Below are positions 11,604 through 23,462 of a stretch of DNA of 64,000 nucleotides, piece by piece. The notes below the pieces were generated by a model, which did no database searches, was not told where the DNA came from, and saw only the letters and a list, made by a program, of their open reading frames with translations. Origin of the DNA: Darksidea phi (taxonomy: Eukaryota; Ascomycota; Dothideomycetes; Pleosporales; Lentitheciaceae); NCBI GenBank assembly GCA_030770425.1, contig JASJFT010000022.1, positions 186,001 through 250,000 of the forward strand, read 5' to 3'. A program made the translations under genes and the position numbers. Each line of letters begins with the position of its first letter. Position 1 is the first letter of the stretch.

Positions 11604-14194
11604 CTCATCATTGTTTTGTTGAAATTGGGCCTTGGTTGTTGAAGAGTGCTCTGACAAGGCTGGCGTCCAGCGTGGTCTAAAATAGGCCGCTGTTCAAGCG
11701 CTTGGAATCCGGTGTCAATGTATTTTAATATGTGGATCTGAGATAATATGTAGCTAGAGTAGTATGGATCGGAGAAGTAGAAGTGGCGGATCGGGAAGCA
11801 GACAAACGTAGGCGGGGTATGGCATCTGTAGAGCGACGTGAAGCCAAGAACACTGACACTGCATAACGCTATTCCTCTTTGGTCACCCAACCCTGTCCTA
11901 AAGTTAAAGCTTTTCGGAATCCTAGAACACGCTACTTCCTAGGTTTACGGTGTTTGTAGAATAGCTCTCCTAGGATAAGGCACTGCAAATATAATAAGTT
12001 GAGTATACTCTACGTTCTAACGTCCACGTTGTCCTAAGTAGTTCTTCTATGACTAGTTTAACGAACTAATATCATGCTACATATCCCAATAAACCTGCGG
12101 ATTAGGCAAAGCTGTAAAGAGCCAGCAAGCACGGCGGCATACATCGGCCACGCTATCTCACGCCTTAGCGTGGCGCAGGCCTTGCTCGTTCAGCGGCGAA
12201 TATTTAGGGTATGACCGACAGGCGATGAGCGAGCTGTGGAAGTGTGGCCTGCTGAGCAGAACAAGTCCATGTATGAGCTTGGGCTGCATTCCGGCTAGGC
12301 AAGCAGCTTGACCTTATGGGTGCCTTCAGCGTGGAAGATGACTGCAAGGCCGGAAGTGAGAAAGGGTTCGCCTGTAAAAAGTCGCGTTATCAAATATTGG
12401 AGGTGTTCCAGATGCGTACTATTGAAAAGAAGAGATAAATAGTGACTAGGACAATATAGGTACAGGGGCATGCTAGTTAAAGGTGGGATGGAATTATAAT
12501 ATGTGTACAAAAAAGCCGACGTTAGCTTAGCGGGCAGCGTGACCGCCTGTACCTTTCGCTTTCTTGCGACCATTTAATAATAAGGGTTGCTTTGATTTTG
12601 AGTTGGATATGTTGGGGAACAAGGCACTTGTGTACGCGAACAACGAAGGTGGACAGCAACACCTCACAAATCGCATTCCCTCTCCAACCCGACGCCAATA
12701 TTTCAAATCTCTGATCGCCCTTAAATCCGCATACCAAATCTCGACAGCGCCCGAACGTCTGTCGGACGAACAAAGCACGCCGACCATTTCTCTTTTTCGA
12801 TAGCACTGCTTTGGAGGCAAATGCCTAAATATACCCGAGGAAAACGTAATCTTTATCAGCTTTCATCTCGGGCCTGAATACGACAGTCATGCCTCGCCGT
12901 TTTGCTTGGCTGAGGTGGATGCGCGGGCGGGTGCGAAATTAATGGGGGCCTTGACTCGGTACTACCGCGCCTACCTCCTCCTCTGACGTAGCTTGCACAT
13001 TTTGGCGGCTTGTGAGACTCGAGCAGCGAAGCAGGAAACAGAGGCATTGGACTGCGCCTTGTTGCGCGGAACAACGCATTCTTATATGGTGTGTGACAGA
13101 GGTGGCTGCATTGCTAGAAAGAGAAACATGTTGGCGAGTTGCTGGCAGCGAATTGACGGGTGTGATTTCGTGCGTACGACTCGGCCCCCGACGATCGATC
13201 GCCTGAAGGAGATTTTGAGCTTTCGCCTAGAAACTCAGAACATGACCGAAGGATGCTGACATTGTGGCGTACTCGTTTTGGCTTGGAAAGTGGGATCCTG
13301 TGATGCGCTTTTCAATACTATAGTAGGATTTCTTCTGCGTCGACGCTCGCTTCTGCTACCGCTTCGTTTCATTCAACACACGATGAGATCTACAGGAATG
13401 CCTCAGGCCACGAACCAGTTCCCTACGGCTACTATCCAACCACGCATGAGGCTCTGCGCTTACCAACCGCCCACACCCAAAATAACTACACGCTACAAAC
13501 CCACCGCACGGGCCCTCGCCCCCCTTGGCGTGCAGGGAGGTGTGCAAATCCTACGCCAACCCGGATGAGGAAATTCTTTCTAGTTGGTAAGACGGATTGC
13601 AATGGGCTCAAAGGAATGTTAATCATGCACAAAAACGAAGTTTGTAATGAGTGTTTGCCGCGATGCGGGAAAGGGGCGGTAGTGGCGTACATGGCGGCGG
13701 GTAATTGGTTGGAGGGAGGGAGTGGCGTGTTTGATTGCACGGGCGTATTGTTGGATTGGGATTACAGTGGAGGAATAGGTACAGCGGGAGGATGTGAACG
13801 GGTGAGTTGAGGGACAGGTGGGTGTACCCGGCCTTGTTCGCACGCGTGGCGGAGAACGCCTTGCGCGGTGGGCTTGGGGGAAAGGCTTGCCGGGCTTGGG
13901 TCGGGCTGGGGTATGAGCATTGAGCACATGGCTGTGCTGTGCCTCTTTTTTCCCGGCAGACACATATGTGTAAGAGGGGACCCGGTGATGTGTGTGGGTC
14001 TGCTTGATCTCTCTCTCACTTTTGCTTTTTACTCCCCACTTCTTCTCGTAATGTTAATGTCTATCTAGCCTTGCTGGATATCTTTACCCAGATTACCGAC
14101 CACACTGTTCCAGTCACGGACGTATAGACAATACCACCCATCCACACGCCCACTTAAAAAGAGCAAAGCAAAACAGTCTCCAACCATACCAGCA
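11604..14194. other. Gene-free 2.6-kb stretch
   Basis: Moderately AT-rich near 11.7-12.1 kb and GC-richer from 12.8 kb. Only short overlapping frames on both strands, none with recognisable domains or consistent splice sites. A small perfect hairpin (8-bp arms, 10-nt loop) sits at 12148-12173. No transposon ends or RNA genes recognised. Confidence 0.5.
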
Positions 14195-15181
14195 ATGGAA
14201 ACGTCATCCCATCACCTCTTCGCCCGCGATCTGGACGAATTTGACCCAACCTGTCCCGCAAACTCAAACTGGTACGCCTGCCCAGAAAGCTCCGGTTCCG
14301 ACTTCGTAGGCTGCTGCTCAGCAGACCCATGCGCTTCATCCGGCGGCTGTTCGCAGGGAAACGTCCGTCCCGTCGCCTTCAACGCTTCGTCTCACGGCAC
14401 ACCAGACTTCCCACCAGACGCAGCATGCGGCACTGGAAGTAACTTCTACACATGCGCTGCCCCTGCGGCCGGTCACGCGGATCGGAAGACGTTCTGGGGC
14501 TGCTGTAAGACTAATCCGTGTGGAGCGCAGACGTGTCCGGATAGCGACTTAGTCCCGGCATTTATGAGCACGCCGAGTCAATTCCAGGCGTATACGGGAC
14601 AGGGGGGCAATGGTGCGTCGCCTTCGCCGTCTGCGGAGGCGAGTTCAGGGACGAAGAACACGGCGGTGATCGTAGGGGGAACGGTTGGTGGTGTCGTGGT
14701 GATCGTTGCTATCGTCTCTATTCTCATCTTCTGTCTTTGCCGGAGGAGAAAGGCGAAGTCTAGCGCTGCGACCTCTACGGCCCAGACTGGCGCCGCTGCT
14801 ACTGGTGCTGGGGAGAAGAGTCCTACCTACAGGGGCTCAGCATACGAAGAAGGTAGATACCCACCTCACCCCCATCAACTTCGCAACATATCCCTAATAA
14901 CCACATCAGCACCACCAACATACACCTCACCCAATCCGAACGCCCACCCCGCCATGCTCGCACCCACTTCAGGCTACAAGGCCAACTACCAGCCACTGTA
15001 CCAGCAACCGCACGAACTCCCCGTCGAACTCCCTTCTTCCGGTCCTTCCACATCACGGTACTCAGAGCTGCCAGCCGAAAGCAAGACTGCCCAGCTTGCC
15101 GAAATGGAGAGCCCCGCTCCATCGCCGCGGCCGGGCCAAGGTTTGTTTGGTGGAGGAGCTGGGTCGTCTAAGGCGGCTTAG
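14195..15181 (+). CDS. Cys-rich single-pass membrane protein with duplicated module
   Basis: Not a family I can name. The N-terminal half holds two copies of a cysteine module at about residues 20-58 and 78-124, each with C-x3-SN-[WF]-Y-x-C, then F-x-GCC-x2-[DN]-PC and a further Cys. A Ser/Gly/Ala-rich stalk follows, then a transmembrane segment at about 157-182 (AVIVGGTVGGVVVIVAIVSI), a CLCRRRK stop-transfer and a cytosolic tail with PPTY and proline motifs. No classical signal peptide is visible, so the Cys-rich part may be exported by the single segment (N-out). A likely intron at 14853-14909 (57 bp, in-frame, branch CCTAATAAC) would give 309 residues. The plan of ectodomain, Ser-rich stalk, helix and short tail resembles fungal cell-surface sensors, but that is inference. 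Confidence 0.8.
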   Translation: METSSHHLFARDLDEFDPTCPANSNWYACPESSGSDFVGCCSADPCASSGGCSQGNVRPVAFNASSHGTPDFPPDAACGTGSNFYTCAAPAAGHADRKTFWGCCKTNPCGAQTCPDSDLVPAFMSTPSQFQAYTGQGGNGASPSPSAEASSGTKNTAVIVGGTVGGVVVIVAIVSILIFCLCRRRKAKSSAATSTAQTGAAATGAGEKSPTYRGSAYEEGRYPPHPHQLRNISLITTSAPPTYTSPNPNAHPAMLAPTSGYKANYQPLYQQPHELPVELPSSGPSTSRYSELPAESKTAQLAEMESPAPSPRPGQGLFGGGAGSSKAA

Positions 15182-15501
15182 TTGGCGAGTCCGCCGATGA
15201 CGCCGAGAGTGCCGCAGGCATGACGGAGAGGGGAGGTGGTGGGGCATTGATGGGTTGATCGACGCCCGAGCTTTCTTACTTTCAGCGTGTATAATTTTGG
15301 TGTTTTCTATCTGCTTCTTCTTGGATAAAGAAGCTCCTTGTCGTAATTTCCAGAGATACCTGGGCCTATTAGCCGTAGCTTCAAATTGTATATACTAAAA
15401 TGAGTCTCATTAGAGTGAGATAACCACACGAAACTACTTGCCAAAGGTGCCATGCGAGGCTCTTAGGTTTATTATACATTTGTTCCGTGCGAGCCTGGCA
15501 T
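15182..15501. other. Intergenic, convergent 3' ends
   Basis: AT-rich 3' flanks of two converging genes; nothing else recognised. Confidence 0.5.
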
Positions 15502-16469
15502 CTACTCGTTCGACCATTCAGGCTTGCCTTTCTCCGCAAAAGCTTTCATCCCAATTTTTTGGTCCTTAGATCCGAACAACCCGTGGAATACCCTCCTCTC
15601 AAACTCAACACCCTCCCTGATGCCCAGATCCTGACTCTTGTTCACAACCTCCTTGCATGCCTTGACCGCAATCTGGCTGTAACCCGCAATCTTCTCCGCC
15701 GTCGCTAGTGCGCCATCCACGCACTCTTGTGGGCTGTCAAACACCTTCGCAACCAGTCCCCACTCACCAGCCTGCTTCGCCGAGATGTTGTCGCCAGTCA
15801 AAATAGTCTCCATAGCCCTCGCCTTCCCAATCGCCTTGGTAAGTCTCTGACTTCCGCCTGCCCCCGGAATAACGCCCAGCTTGATCTCAGGCTGACCAAA
15901 CACGGCCTTCGGCCCCGCATACAAGATATCGCCCATCATGGCCAACTCACAGCCGCCACCGAGCGCATACCCGTTTACAGCGGTAATGAGGGGCTTCTTG
16001 AGGAACGTGACGAGGTCGGACCAGTTTTCTATAAAATCGTTTCCGTAGGCGGCGCTGAAGGTGAGGTCTTTCATCTCCTTAATGTCGGCGCCGGCAGCGA
16101 AAGCGCGATCCGAGCCTGTGAGCACGATGGCGCCGATGGAGGTGTCGGCTTGAAAGGCGCGGAGAGCATTGTTTAGTTCGAGGATTAGGGGGGTGCAGAG
16201 GGCGTTTAGGGCTTTCGGACGGTTGAGCTCGACTGGGTGGGGTTAGTGGGGTACATGCTGTATAAGTATGAATAGAAACTGTTCGAAAAGGCCGATTGTT
16301 TGGTTGCAGAGTATGAAAGACGGTAATACGTACTGAATCCAACACCAGGCTTCGGCGAAGAGACAATCAAATGCTCATACGTCTTCCCCGACGAGTACCC
16401 TCTCACAAACCGTAAGCCCGCAGGACCTCTCCGCGACGCTTCCCGAATTGTTGACCTGAAAGCTCGCAT
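15502..16469 (-). CDS. Enoyl-CoA hydratase, mitochondrial
   Basis: Crotonase-fold enzyme that hydrates 2-trans-enoyl-CoA to 3-hydroxyacyl-CoA in beta-oxidation. Two exons with an intron at 16233-16333 (101 bp, phase 1, branch CACTAAC); 288 residues, as usual for ECHS1-type enzymes. The N-terminus is Arg/Ser-rich without acidic residues (MRAFRSTIREASRRG), typical of a mitochondrial presequence. The oxyanion-hole motif is AFAAGADIKEM. The two catalytic glutamates are present, in GYALGGGCELAMM (E141) and GQPEIKLGVIPGAGG (E161). The gene diverges from rer1 across a 379-bp shared upstream region. Confidence 0.94.
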
Positions 16470-16848
16470 TTTGTAATAATTAATCGAACCTCCAATCCAA
16501 CTCTTTCCAATTCCTTCAAGCGCCAGAAAGGGTAGAAAAGAAGAGTACAGGAAGCTCTCGCATGGCATTCATGGATAGCATCGGCAGACCTCGGTAATGA
16601 CGACAAAGCTCCCGGCATATTTCACTAGCACGGAAGCAGGAAAGCGCAGCCCGCCCCTTTGCACGGACCATCGTAAGGCTGTGCACCTGTGAATCTGGCG
16701 TTGGGGCGAGACCACAGCCTTCGCGACACGCAGCAACTTTTTGACACGCCGCCTCAACAACCTCTCCTTTCTTGTACCGCCATTTCTCCACACCATAGGC
16801 GAAGCGAAGGTTAAAAGGACACATAGAGAGTTTATTTCGCGCGCAAAC
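16470..16848. other. Bidirectional promoter, enoyl-CoA hydratase / rer1
   Basis: 379 bp between divergent start codons. No specific regulatory motif could be assigned with confidence. Confidence 0.5.
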
Positions 16849-17677
16849 ATGGACGCTCCGGAGCCGGATACCCCTTTCGCGGCTGTGACTGCGCAAACGA
16901 CGAGGTTTGGACGGGTACGTGGAATGTTCCCAGCGCATTTGTGGCTCTACTGCTGCAGAGAATGGCAAATGCGCTGTATTTGTTTGCAGTGGAGTGTAGA
17001 GGCTGATGCGAAATAGATATTCCAAAGTTATCTCGATAAGTCGACACCATTCACGACCTACCGATGGGTAGGCACAGGCGTGCTCTTCCTGCTCTTCGCA
17101 CTGCGGATATTCCTTGCGCAAGGATGGTATATCGGTACGCAGTCTTTCCTCCTCTCTACCAACTCCCATTCCATCTTCCAACCCGAATCCAAGGCAAGAG
17201 CGCAAACCGAATCTCAACTAAAGTTGTCCGCAGTCGCATACTCCCTCGGCATCTACCTCCTAAACCTCTTCCTCGCCTTCCTCTCCCCCAAATTCGACCC
17301 CTCCCTCGAACAAGATGAAGGCATGGAAGACGGCCAGGCCGGCGGTCTCCCCACAAAAGAGGAAGACGAGTTCCGCCCGTTTGTGCGCCGACTGCCAGAG
17401 TTCAAGTTCTGGTTCTCGACGACCAAGGCAATTGCGATTGGCTTCACGTGCAGCTGGTTTGAGATTTTCAACCTGCCCGTTTTCTGGCCCGTGTTGGTGG
17501 TGTATTGGTTGATTCTGTTTGGCCTGACGAGTGAGTACCCCAATGGTGCTGGGTATAGTAGTTTGGAAGACGAGACGCTAATGGATGACAGTGCGACGAC
17601 AAATCCAGCATATGATCAAGTACCGCTACGTTCCCTTCACCGTCGGCAAGACACGGTACCCCGGCGCCGCCAAATAA
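16849..17677 (+). CDS. rer1: ER retention receptor Rer1
   Basis: Golgi membrane protein that returns escaped ER membrane proteins and unassembled subunits by COPI vesicles. Four exons with introns at 16915-17016, 17135-17233 and 17531-17591; 188 residues, the standard length. The second intron is 99 bp and stop-free, so unspliced translation would insert 33 residues into the first membrane hairpin; removing it restores the conserved QGWYIVAYSLGIYLLN. Other family blocks: FQSYLDKSTPFTTYRW, FLAFLSPKFDPS, EFRPFVRRLPEFKFW, FNLPVFWPVL, and the end MIKYRYVPFTVGKTRYPG reached only through the third splice. Four hydrophobic segments are visible. Identification is secure. Confidence 0.96.
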
Positions 17678-18206
17678 GCGACCTTTTGCTTCTTCGATTG
17701 CTCCTGCCCACTTTTCTGTTCGACGGTACACTATGGACGTTGGAGTTCCATCACATGATTTTGGCACAAGCGCTCTGTAAACCTAGACTTGTTGTTTCTT
17801 CGTCTCAGCGACATACCCGCGCTTTAGGGAAAGGAGACCGGAACGTGCCAGTTTGACTGCATTGGCGTGGAGAGGACTGGGCTTTGGATTGTACACGTAT
17901 CAAAAGTGTGGAAAATGATTACAGACTTATTTTAACTTTGGGGGCGATAAGGGCGGCAATTCAATTCTTCATGTCAATGAAAATGGGAGTGTTCTTGATA
18001 CAGTGTGTCAGTTCCGTATTATGCGACAGGCAGTGGAATCAACGTTGGTTTTATGAGTATAGAATCGTTATGCTGAAGTATAGCGATCTACCAGGGCAAC
18101 GTATGAATAGGACGTCCTGCAATGCAAGCAACAGTAAAGAAAGAAACAGGTATCATGCAAAAGACAACATAGCCCCCCGACCCGCTACCTCCCTCCATGC
18201 TCGCGT
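17678..18206. other. Intergenic, rer1 and bta1 3' flanks
   Basis: Convergent 3' regions; no additional gene recognised. Confidence 0.5.
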
Positions 18207-21064
18207 CTAAATTTGTAGCTCACCCATGGAGCTCTTCCTCAAATTAAGCTTAACATCCTCCTGCACGATACTCTCCTCCTTTGTACAAATCCACGTACTA
18301 GCATACATGTTCACGCTAACCGTCACATTAGCAACGCTCCTAATGATGAAACATCGACAATGGACTATGGACCGGGGAGGGAGGGGGGGAAGGAGGGGGA
18401 GAATAAAACTTACCGATCAATGCAAGCTCCCGGCACCCTGACCGCAACTCTCTTACACTCAAATCCACACTCGGTGAAAACCTTGATATACCACGGCTCC
18501 AACCCCGCACTCCTCAGCATAACACGCCCCTTGACCTTCAACGCGCGATTCAAACTGCGAATCTGCTTGACAGCTTGACTGCCCTGCGGCGGAAACCAAT
18601 CCATGCTATCCATTACAACGACGATGGTGAGCGTGGAGGGACGCATGCGCGCGATGACTTCGCTGATTTCGTCGGTGTGGATGCGCAGACTGTTGAAAGC
18701 GGAGGGTTTGCTGAGGCGCAGGTGGGATTTAGGGGATAGGTAGGTGGGGTGCGAACTGGGAGTGTAGTGGCCCAAGAGCGTGAGCAGGTAGTAGTGGTTC
18801 GAAGAGGAGAGGAGGGTGGTGTTTACGACTGGTTCGAAGGTGTTGAGGACGTATTCGTAGACGGCGTTTCCAGCGGGTGTGCGTTCGCCTGTACGTGTAT
18901 CGAATTCGAGGGAGCCATTTTTGAGGAAGTCGGATTCGATCATTGCGCGTTGGGCGGGGGGGACACCCAAAGCCTTCCAGAGCCACTTTTCGTTGCTGAG
19001 AATGGTCCAGGTGAGGAGCTTGGAGTGGAGTACTGCTTTGAGGGATTTGTTCCAGATCTCGCGTTGTTCGTTGAGCGTTTGTGCGGCGCAGAGTTTTTGC
19101 ACTTCGGTGGTGAGGTTGAGCAGGCGGAAGAGCCAGCCGACAAGTGTAAGGGCGTTGCCGGAGCCGCCACTGTAGTAGAAGCCCTTGCTAGAGGCGGAGA
19201 AGACGGCAGGCCCGTTCTGGAGCCAGTATTGGAAGGCGGCGCTGCTCATGTGCGGGCTCAGCTTCTTGATTAAGAGAGTGCGGAAGTCGGCGTGTCTGCC
19301 TTCGCCGAATAGCTTCCAGACATCGGAGTAGGGGAGAGCGGTGAAAGCTGCTACTTTCAGTTCTAGGAGATGGTTTTGGGTCGGGTTTAAGTCAACGGCG
19401 TGGACGCGGCGCGGCGAATCGAGACAGAAGGAGAGGATGTTGTCGCCGGCGGAGGTTATTGCTAGCACCACGTCGTCAGGGGTTACTTTGAGGAGACGGG
19501 CGTCAGCGCGGTCGTCTTCCCATGTGAAGGCGTAGATGTAAGAGTTGTTGAAGCGGGTATGTTTTGGGAGGGAGTCGTCGTAGTGGATGCGCCAGTGGTG
19601 GTTTTGGTACCTGGACGCAGGTTAGCTTGCTGTGAGACGCATCTTGAAGTTAGGTAGATATACCAAGTTGCTGGAAGTGGGAGACTGGACTGTAGGTTCA
19701 CGATGGCGGATTCATAGGCTTTGGAGCGGACTTCGACGTCTGCGGGCATTGGGCCAGTTTGCAGATCCAGGGCTGAGAGGTACGGTGATTCGGTGGCGGC
19801 GGCATCGATCTCTGCGAGTTTGGCTGTCGAAGAACCGTTGTCCTTGGAGCAGCCGACCCAGATATAGTACGGAAGCCTGACGCCGAAGAAGTTGTTGCGG
19901 GTGTTGACGCTAAGGACAGTTCCGAAGCGGTATTCGAGATAGTCCTGCAACATATCAGCGGCTATCCTCGAGGAGTGACCAAGCAACCCACCCGTCTAGC
20001 AGCCTCTAGATTCACCCGATCGATCTCAAACCACGTCCTCCAAAAAACCCGGCTGATCCACATACAATGTCTCCCCACCACACCTCCTGTGTAGTTCCTC
20101 CGCCCGAACTCAACCTTGCTCTGCACATAAAAGTCCACAACACCCACCACCCCGTTCTCGCTCAGTAGGCTACCTACAGAGTCAATGACGGGGTAGAATT
20201 CTGGAATCATGGAGAGTGCATAGCTCATGGTGACGAGCTCGGCGCCGCCGGTATCGGCGTTTTCGTCCAGGTCAAGGATGGGTTGGGCGCGGGACTGGAG
20301 CTGGGGTTCGTGGAGATGGAGGCGGAAGGTACGGGCGTCTTGGCAGATTACTTTGACATTTTTCCAGCCCAGACGCTGGAAGCGTTTACGCGCCATTTCA
20401 CATAGGCTGGGGGAGAGGTCGACGATGTCTTGAACACGTATTAGATAGTGATTGTAGGTAGAGGTAGGTGGACGTACAAACTGTACGGAAGAAGTTGGGA
20501 ACTGAGAGGAAGACATCCATTTGCTCAACACTGGTAGTTGTCAGCTTTCCCGTTTAGACGGAAATAAGAACAGACCATACTTGTGGCCGGTTCCTCCACC
20601 GATCTGCTAAGCGTTAGTTCGATGCTCTTCAGTAGCCACATTCCACTCACATCAACCCAAATCGGTCTCTGCGAGATCAACCCCGCCTCACAGCGATGTT
20701 TCAACTGCGCCGCCACAAGCCCCAACATATCCTCTCTCCCCTTCAGAAGCCTAGTTCTCGTAGCATCATACACATCCGCCTGCGCCTTGTAGAAGCTTTC
20801 CTACGTAAACCATCAGCATCCTCCCCGTACACACAACGTCCATGTACGTACCAGAGCATCCTGTTGGCTGCCGCTCCGATCGCCTGTATGCGGCTTAACA
20901 AAGCACGCCCAGAAGAACTTCACATACGCCTGAAGCATACTCTGCTGGCCCTTTGACTGGAAGCCAAAAGCGAAGACAGTGAGCACAAAAATGCCCAAGA
21001 CGCCTACCGCCAACAGCACCAAGTTGAAAGGGTCGCGCGGGAGAAATGTTGAAAGGGCCAGCAT
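18207..21064 (-). CDS. bta1: Betaine lipid (DGTS) synthase Bta1
   Basis: Two-domain enzyme making diacylglyceryl-trimethylhomoserine, a phosphorus-free membrane lipid, from diacylglycerol and S-adenosylmethionine. Eight exons with introns at 20801-20851, 20604-20650, 20531-20580, 20429-20477, 19945-19991, 19611-19663 and 18316-18413; all phases close, giving 820 residues. An N-terminal membrane segment (residues 14-35) is followed by an N-methyltransferase domain with SAM loop IGGGTGHN (122-129), VDLSPSL and SYALSMIPEFY. The C-terminal half is the DUF3419 aminocarboxypropyl-transferase domain (ITSAGDNILSF, VHAVDLNPTQNHLLELK, NHYYLLTLLGHY, VVMDSMDW). The terminal exon adds VNMYASTWICTK, which would be lost if the in-frame stop just past the 18413 donor were used. 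In other fungi DGTS replaces phosphatidylcholine under phosphate limitation; I saw no CACGTG site directly upstream. Confidence 0.95.
18373..18401 (+). repeat. G-rich tract inside last bta1 intron
   Basis: Runs of three to seven G separated by single A or AA on the plus strand. In the bta1 transcript it is a C-rich pyrimidine tract beginning about a dozen bases after the GTAAGT donor. It could form a G-quadruplex in the DNA strand; this was not computed. Confidence 0.6.
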
Positions 21065-21910
21065 AGCACCTAAGACGCAGCAACACAGAGACGGGTGTTT
21101 ACAGAGAGGAAAAGACCAGCAGCCATGCGGACAGACGCCTCCAACGGCTTAAATGGTAGCGGACAATACCCCATTCCGAGAACCGTTCCGACTTCGCTTC
21201 GTCGTGCTCCCACCCCACATGATACTATGCAATGCCGCATGTGCATCTCGCCTCCTCGTAACCTGTCTCATCCAATAGAGCCATGCACATGCGAACTGTC
21301 TCTGAAAACGGCCTCCCCCACCCCGTCAACGCGCCTCAAAACCGCGGTCTTAGATCGCTACCAGCGGCTATGGAGGGCATAAAGGAACCGAGAGTTTCTC
21401 CATCGACAGTGGCTACCGCGACGACAAAGCGAGGATGCCGACCTATCAAGATTAGGCGTCTGAACGCGTGCGGCCGAAGCTGGTGTTGAGGCTACGAATA
21501 TGCGTTGGGACGTTGTTTGTTGATCGGAGACTTGGCCAATCAGTGAGGGGGAAGGCAAGGCGTGCTAAAATAACTCAACGACAATGCAGGGACTGAAGTC
21601 AGATAAGGTACCGCCTGCGACTTGCATACAAGCCCTACGCAGGTGCAAGCCTTGCGAACCTTGCTTTGTAAGCTGCTGAGCGGCCGAGGCTCCCTTCGAT
21701 TCGGGCGACGTCGGCAGGGCCACGTTGACGAGCGTTGCCTAGGTTCCTGTCAATGTAAGAATAACATATTCTGAAACTCCGCAACGTATACGATAGATAT
21801 GAGATGATTTTAACTTGACTTGTCATGTCGTGTTTAGCCTCTATTTATCATTACAAGCGCGGCATTACAGCGGGCACATGCAACCAACTACCTCTCCATC
21901 CACTGCCCCA
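21065..21910. other. Intergenic between bta1 and rpt5
   Basis: Contains the bta1 upstream region and rpt5 3' flank. Only short overlapping frames; nothing recognised. Confidence 0.5.
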
Positions 21911-23462
21911 CTACGCGTAGAAGTTGACTGTATCCTTCTTCTTGGCCTGCAATATCGTCAGTAGGAGTCAGCTGCGGATCCATGTGGCGTGGCTTACCTG
22001 AACCTCTGATATGGCGTCGACGTAGTGCTCGTGACTGATCTTCTGTTGCCCTGACCGGAGAGCAATCATTCCTGCCTCAACGCACACAGCTTTGAGCTGC
22101 GCACCGCCAAACTCGTCCGTGCTGCGCGCCAGCTCAGGCCAGTTGACACCGTCATCTACCGTCATCTTCCTTGAGTGGATGCGGAGAATCTGCGCTCGAG
22201 CCTCTTCGTTCGGGAGGGGGAACTCAATTTTCCTGTCTAGACGACCGGATCGTAGCAGGGCTGGGTCCAGGACATCGACTCGGTTGGTGGCGGCGAGCAC
22301 CTTCACGCGGTCGTCGGATGCGAAACCGTCCAGCTGGTTGAGAAGTTCCAACATGGTTCGCTGCACCTCTCGATCACCCGACTTTTCCGAGTCGAAACGT
22401 TTGGTGCCCACGGCATCCAGCTCATCGATGAAGATGATCGATGGTGCCTTCTCTTTAGCGAGAGCGAAGCAGTCTCGCACAAGCTTGGCACCGTCGCCTA
22501 TGAACATCTGCACTAGCTGTGGACCGGCGAGTTTGAGGAAGGTAGCGTCCGTTTGAGCTGCACACGCTCGGGCAAGAAGGGTCTTGCCGGTACCGGGAGG
22601 GCCATACATGAGGGCACCTGCGAAAATGTGAGCTGACATGCATCGGCGGTGCATTTCACAAACCTACCTTTAGGCGCCTTGATGCCGATCTTCTTGAACC
22701 GCTCAGCCTCCTTCATAGGCCACACGACGGCTTCTACCAGCTCCTCAATCTGCTTGTCCAAGCCACCGACATCCGTGTACTTCTCCGTCGGCTTCTCGTC
22801 AACCTCCATAGCCTTGACCCTGCTATCGTACTCCGCAGGCAGGGTGTCCAGCACGAGGTATGAATCCTTATTCACACCGATGAGATCGCCAGGCTTGAGC
22901 TTTTCGTGATCGACGAGTCCGATAAGGGGCAAGAAGATGGTCTGCCGTGTGGACGTCTTGATGACGGCCGACTTGCCTACGCGGGTGGCGTCTAAATCGA
23001 TGTTTGCGCCCTCTTCTGCCGCCTCTGCTGTGACATCGAGGTCTAGTATTTCCACGACGTTTCCGACGAGATATGGTAGTTGTCTGCGTCAAGTTAGTCG
23101 GCATCCAAAATGATGGTCCCCACGTTGTGCACAGTGAGACCGTACCTGTTATTCTCAATCTTCTCGACGTTGTCCCTGATCTTCTCATTCATGGACGCCT
23201 TCTCATGTGACAACCGCTGGAACTCGCTCCTCATAATCCTCATGTCGTTCTCCAATAACCGCTTTCGTGCAATAATATCTCGTGTGCCCAGGCTGAGAAT
23301 CTCATCGTCGAGCACCTCTTCCTGGGGCTCGGCATCCTTCATTTCTGCGTCACCATCGCCCTTCTTGCCATCCTTTCCATCCTCACCACCTTCCTTCTTG
23401 TCATCCTTCTTCTCCTCCTTCTGCTCGCGCTCGAGGTCATCGAGATCCTCAAGTGTTGACAT
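21911..23462 (-). CDS. rpt5: 26S proteasome regulatory ATPase Rpt5
   Basis: One of the six AAA ATPases of the 19S base that unfold substrates and open the 20S gate. Four exons with introns at 23084-23145, 22618-22667 and 21947-21997; 462 residues. A charged N-terminus rich in Lys, Glu and Gly precedes a coiled coil (about residues 60-105) and the OB domain. The AAA core has Walker A GPPGTGKT (250-257), Walker [12 protein letters not shown] (305-315) and the arginine-finger block [14 protein letters not shown]. The last exon is 36 nt and supplies [11 protein letters not shown], whose terminal FYA is the Rpt5 HbYX motif that docks into the 20S alpha ring. Without this micro-exon the protein would lose its gate-opening tail. 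Confidence 0.96.

Noticed and set aside
12148..12173. 8-bp perfect inverted repeat with 10-nt loop
   Set aside because: Short enough to occur by chance, and nothing around it suggests a terminator or mobile element end.
18749..19273. 174-codon frame on the plus strand opposite bta1
   Set aside because: Antisense shadow of the DUF3419 exon, without its own features.
22092..22556. 154-codon plus-strand frame opposite rpt5
   Set aside because: Antisense of the conserved AAA domain exon.
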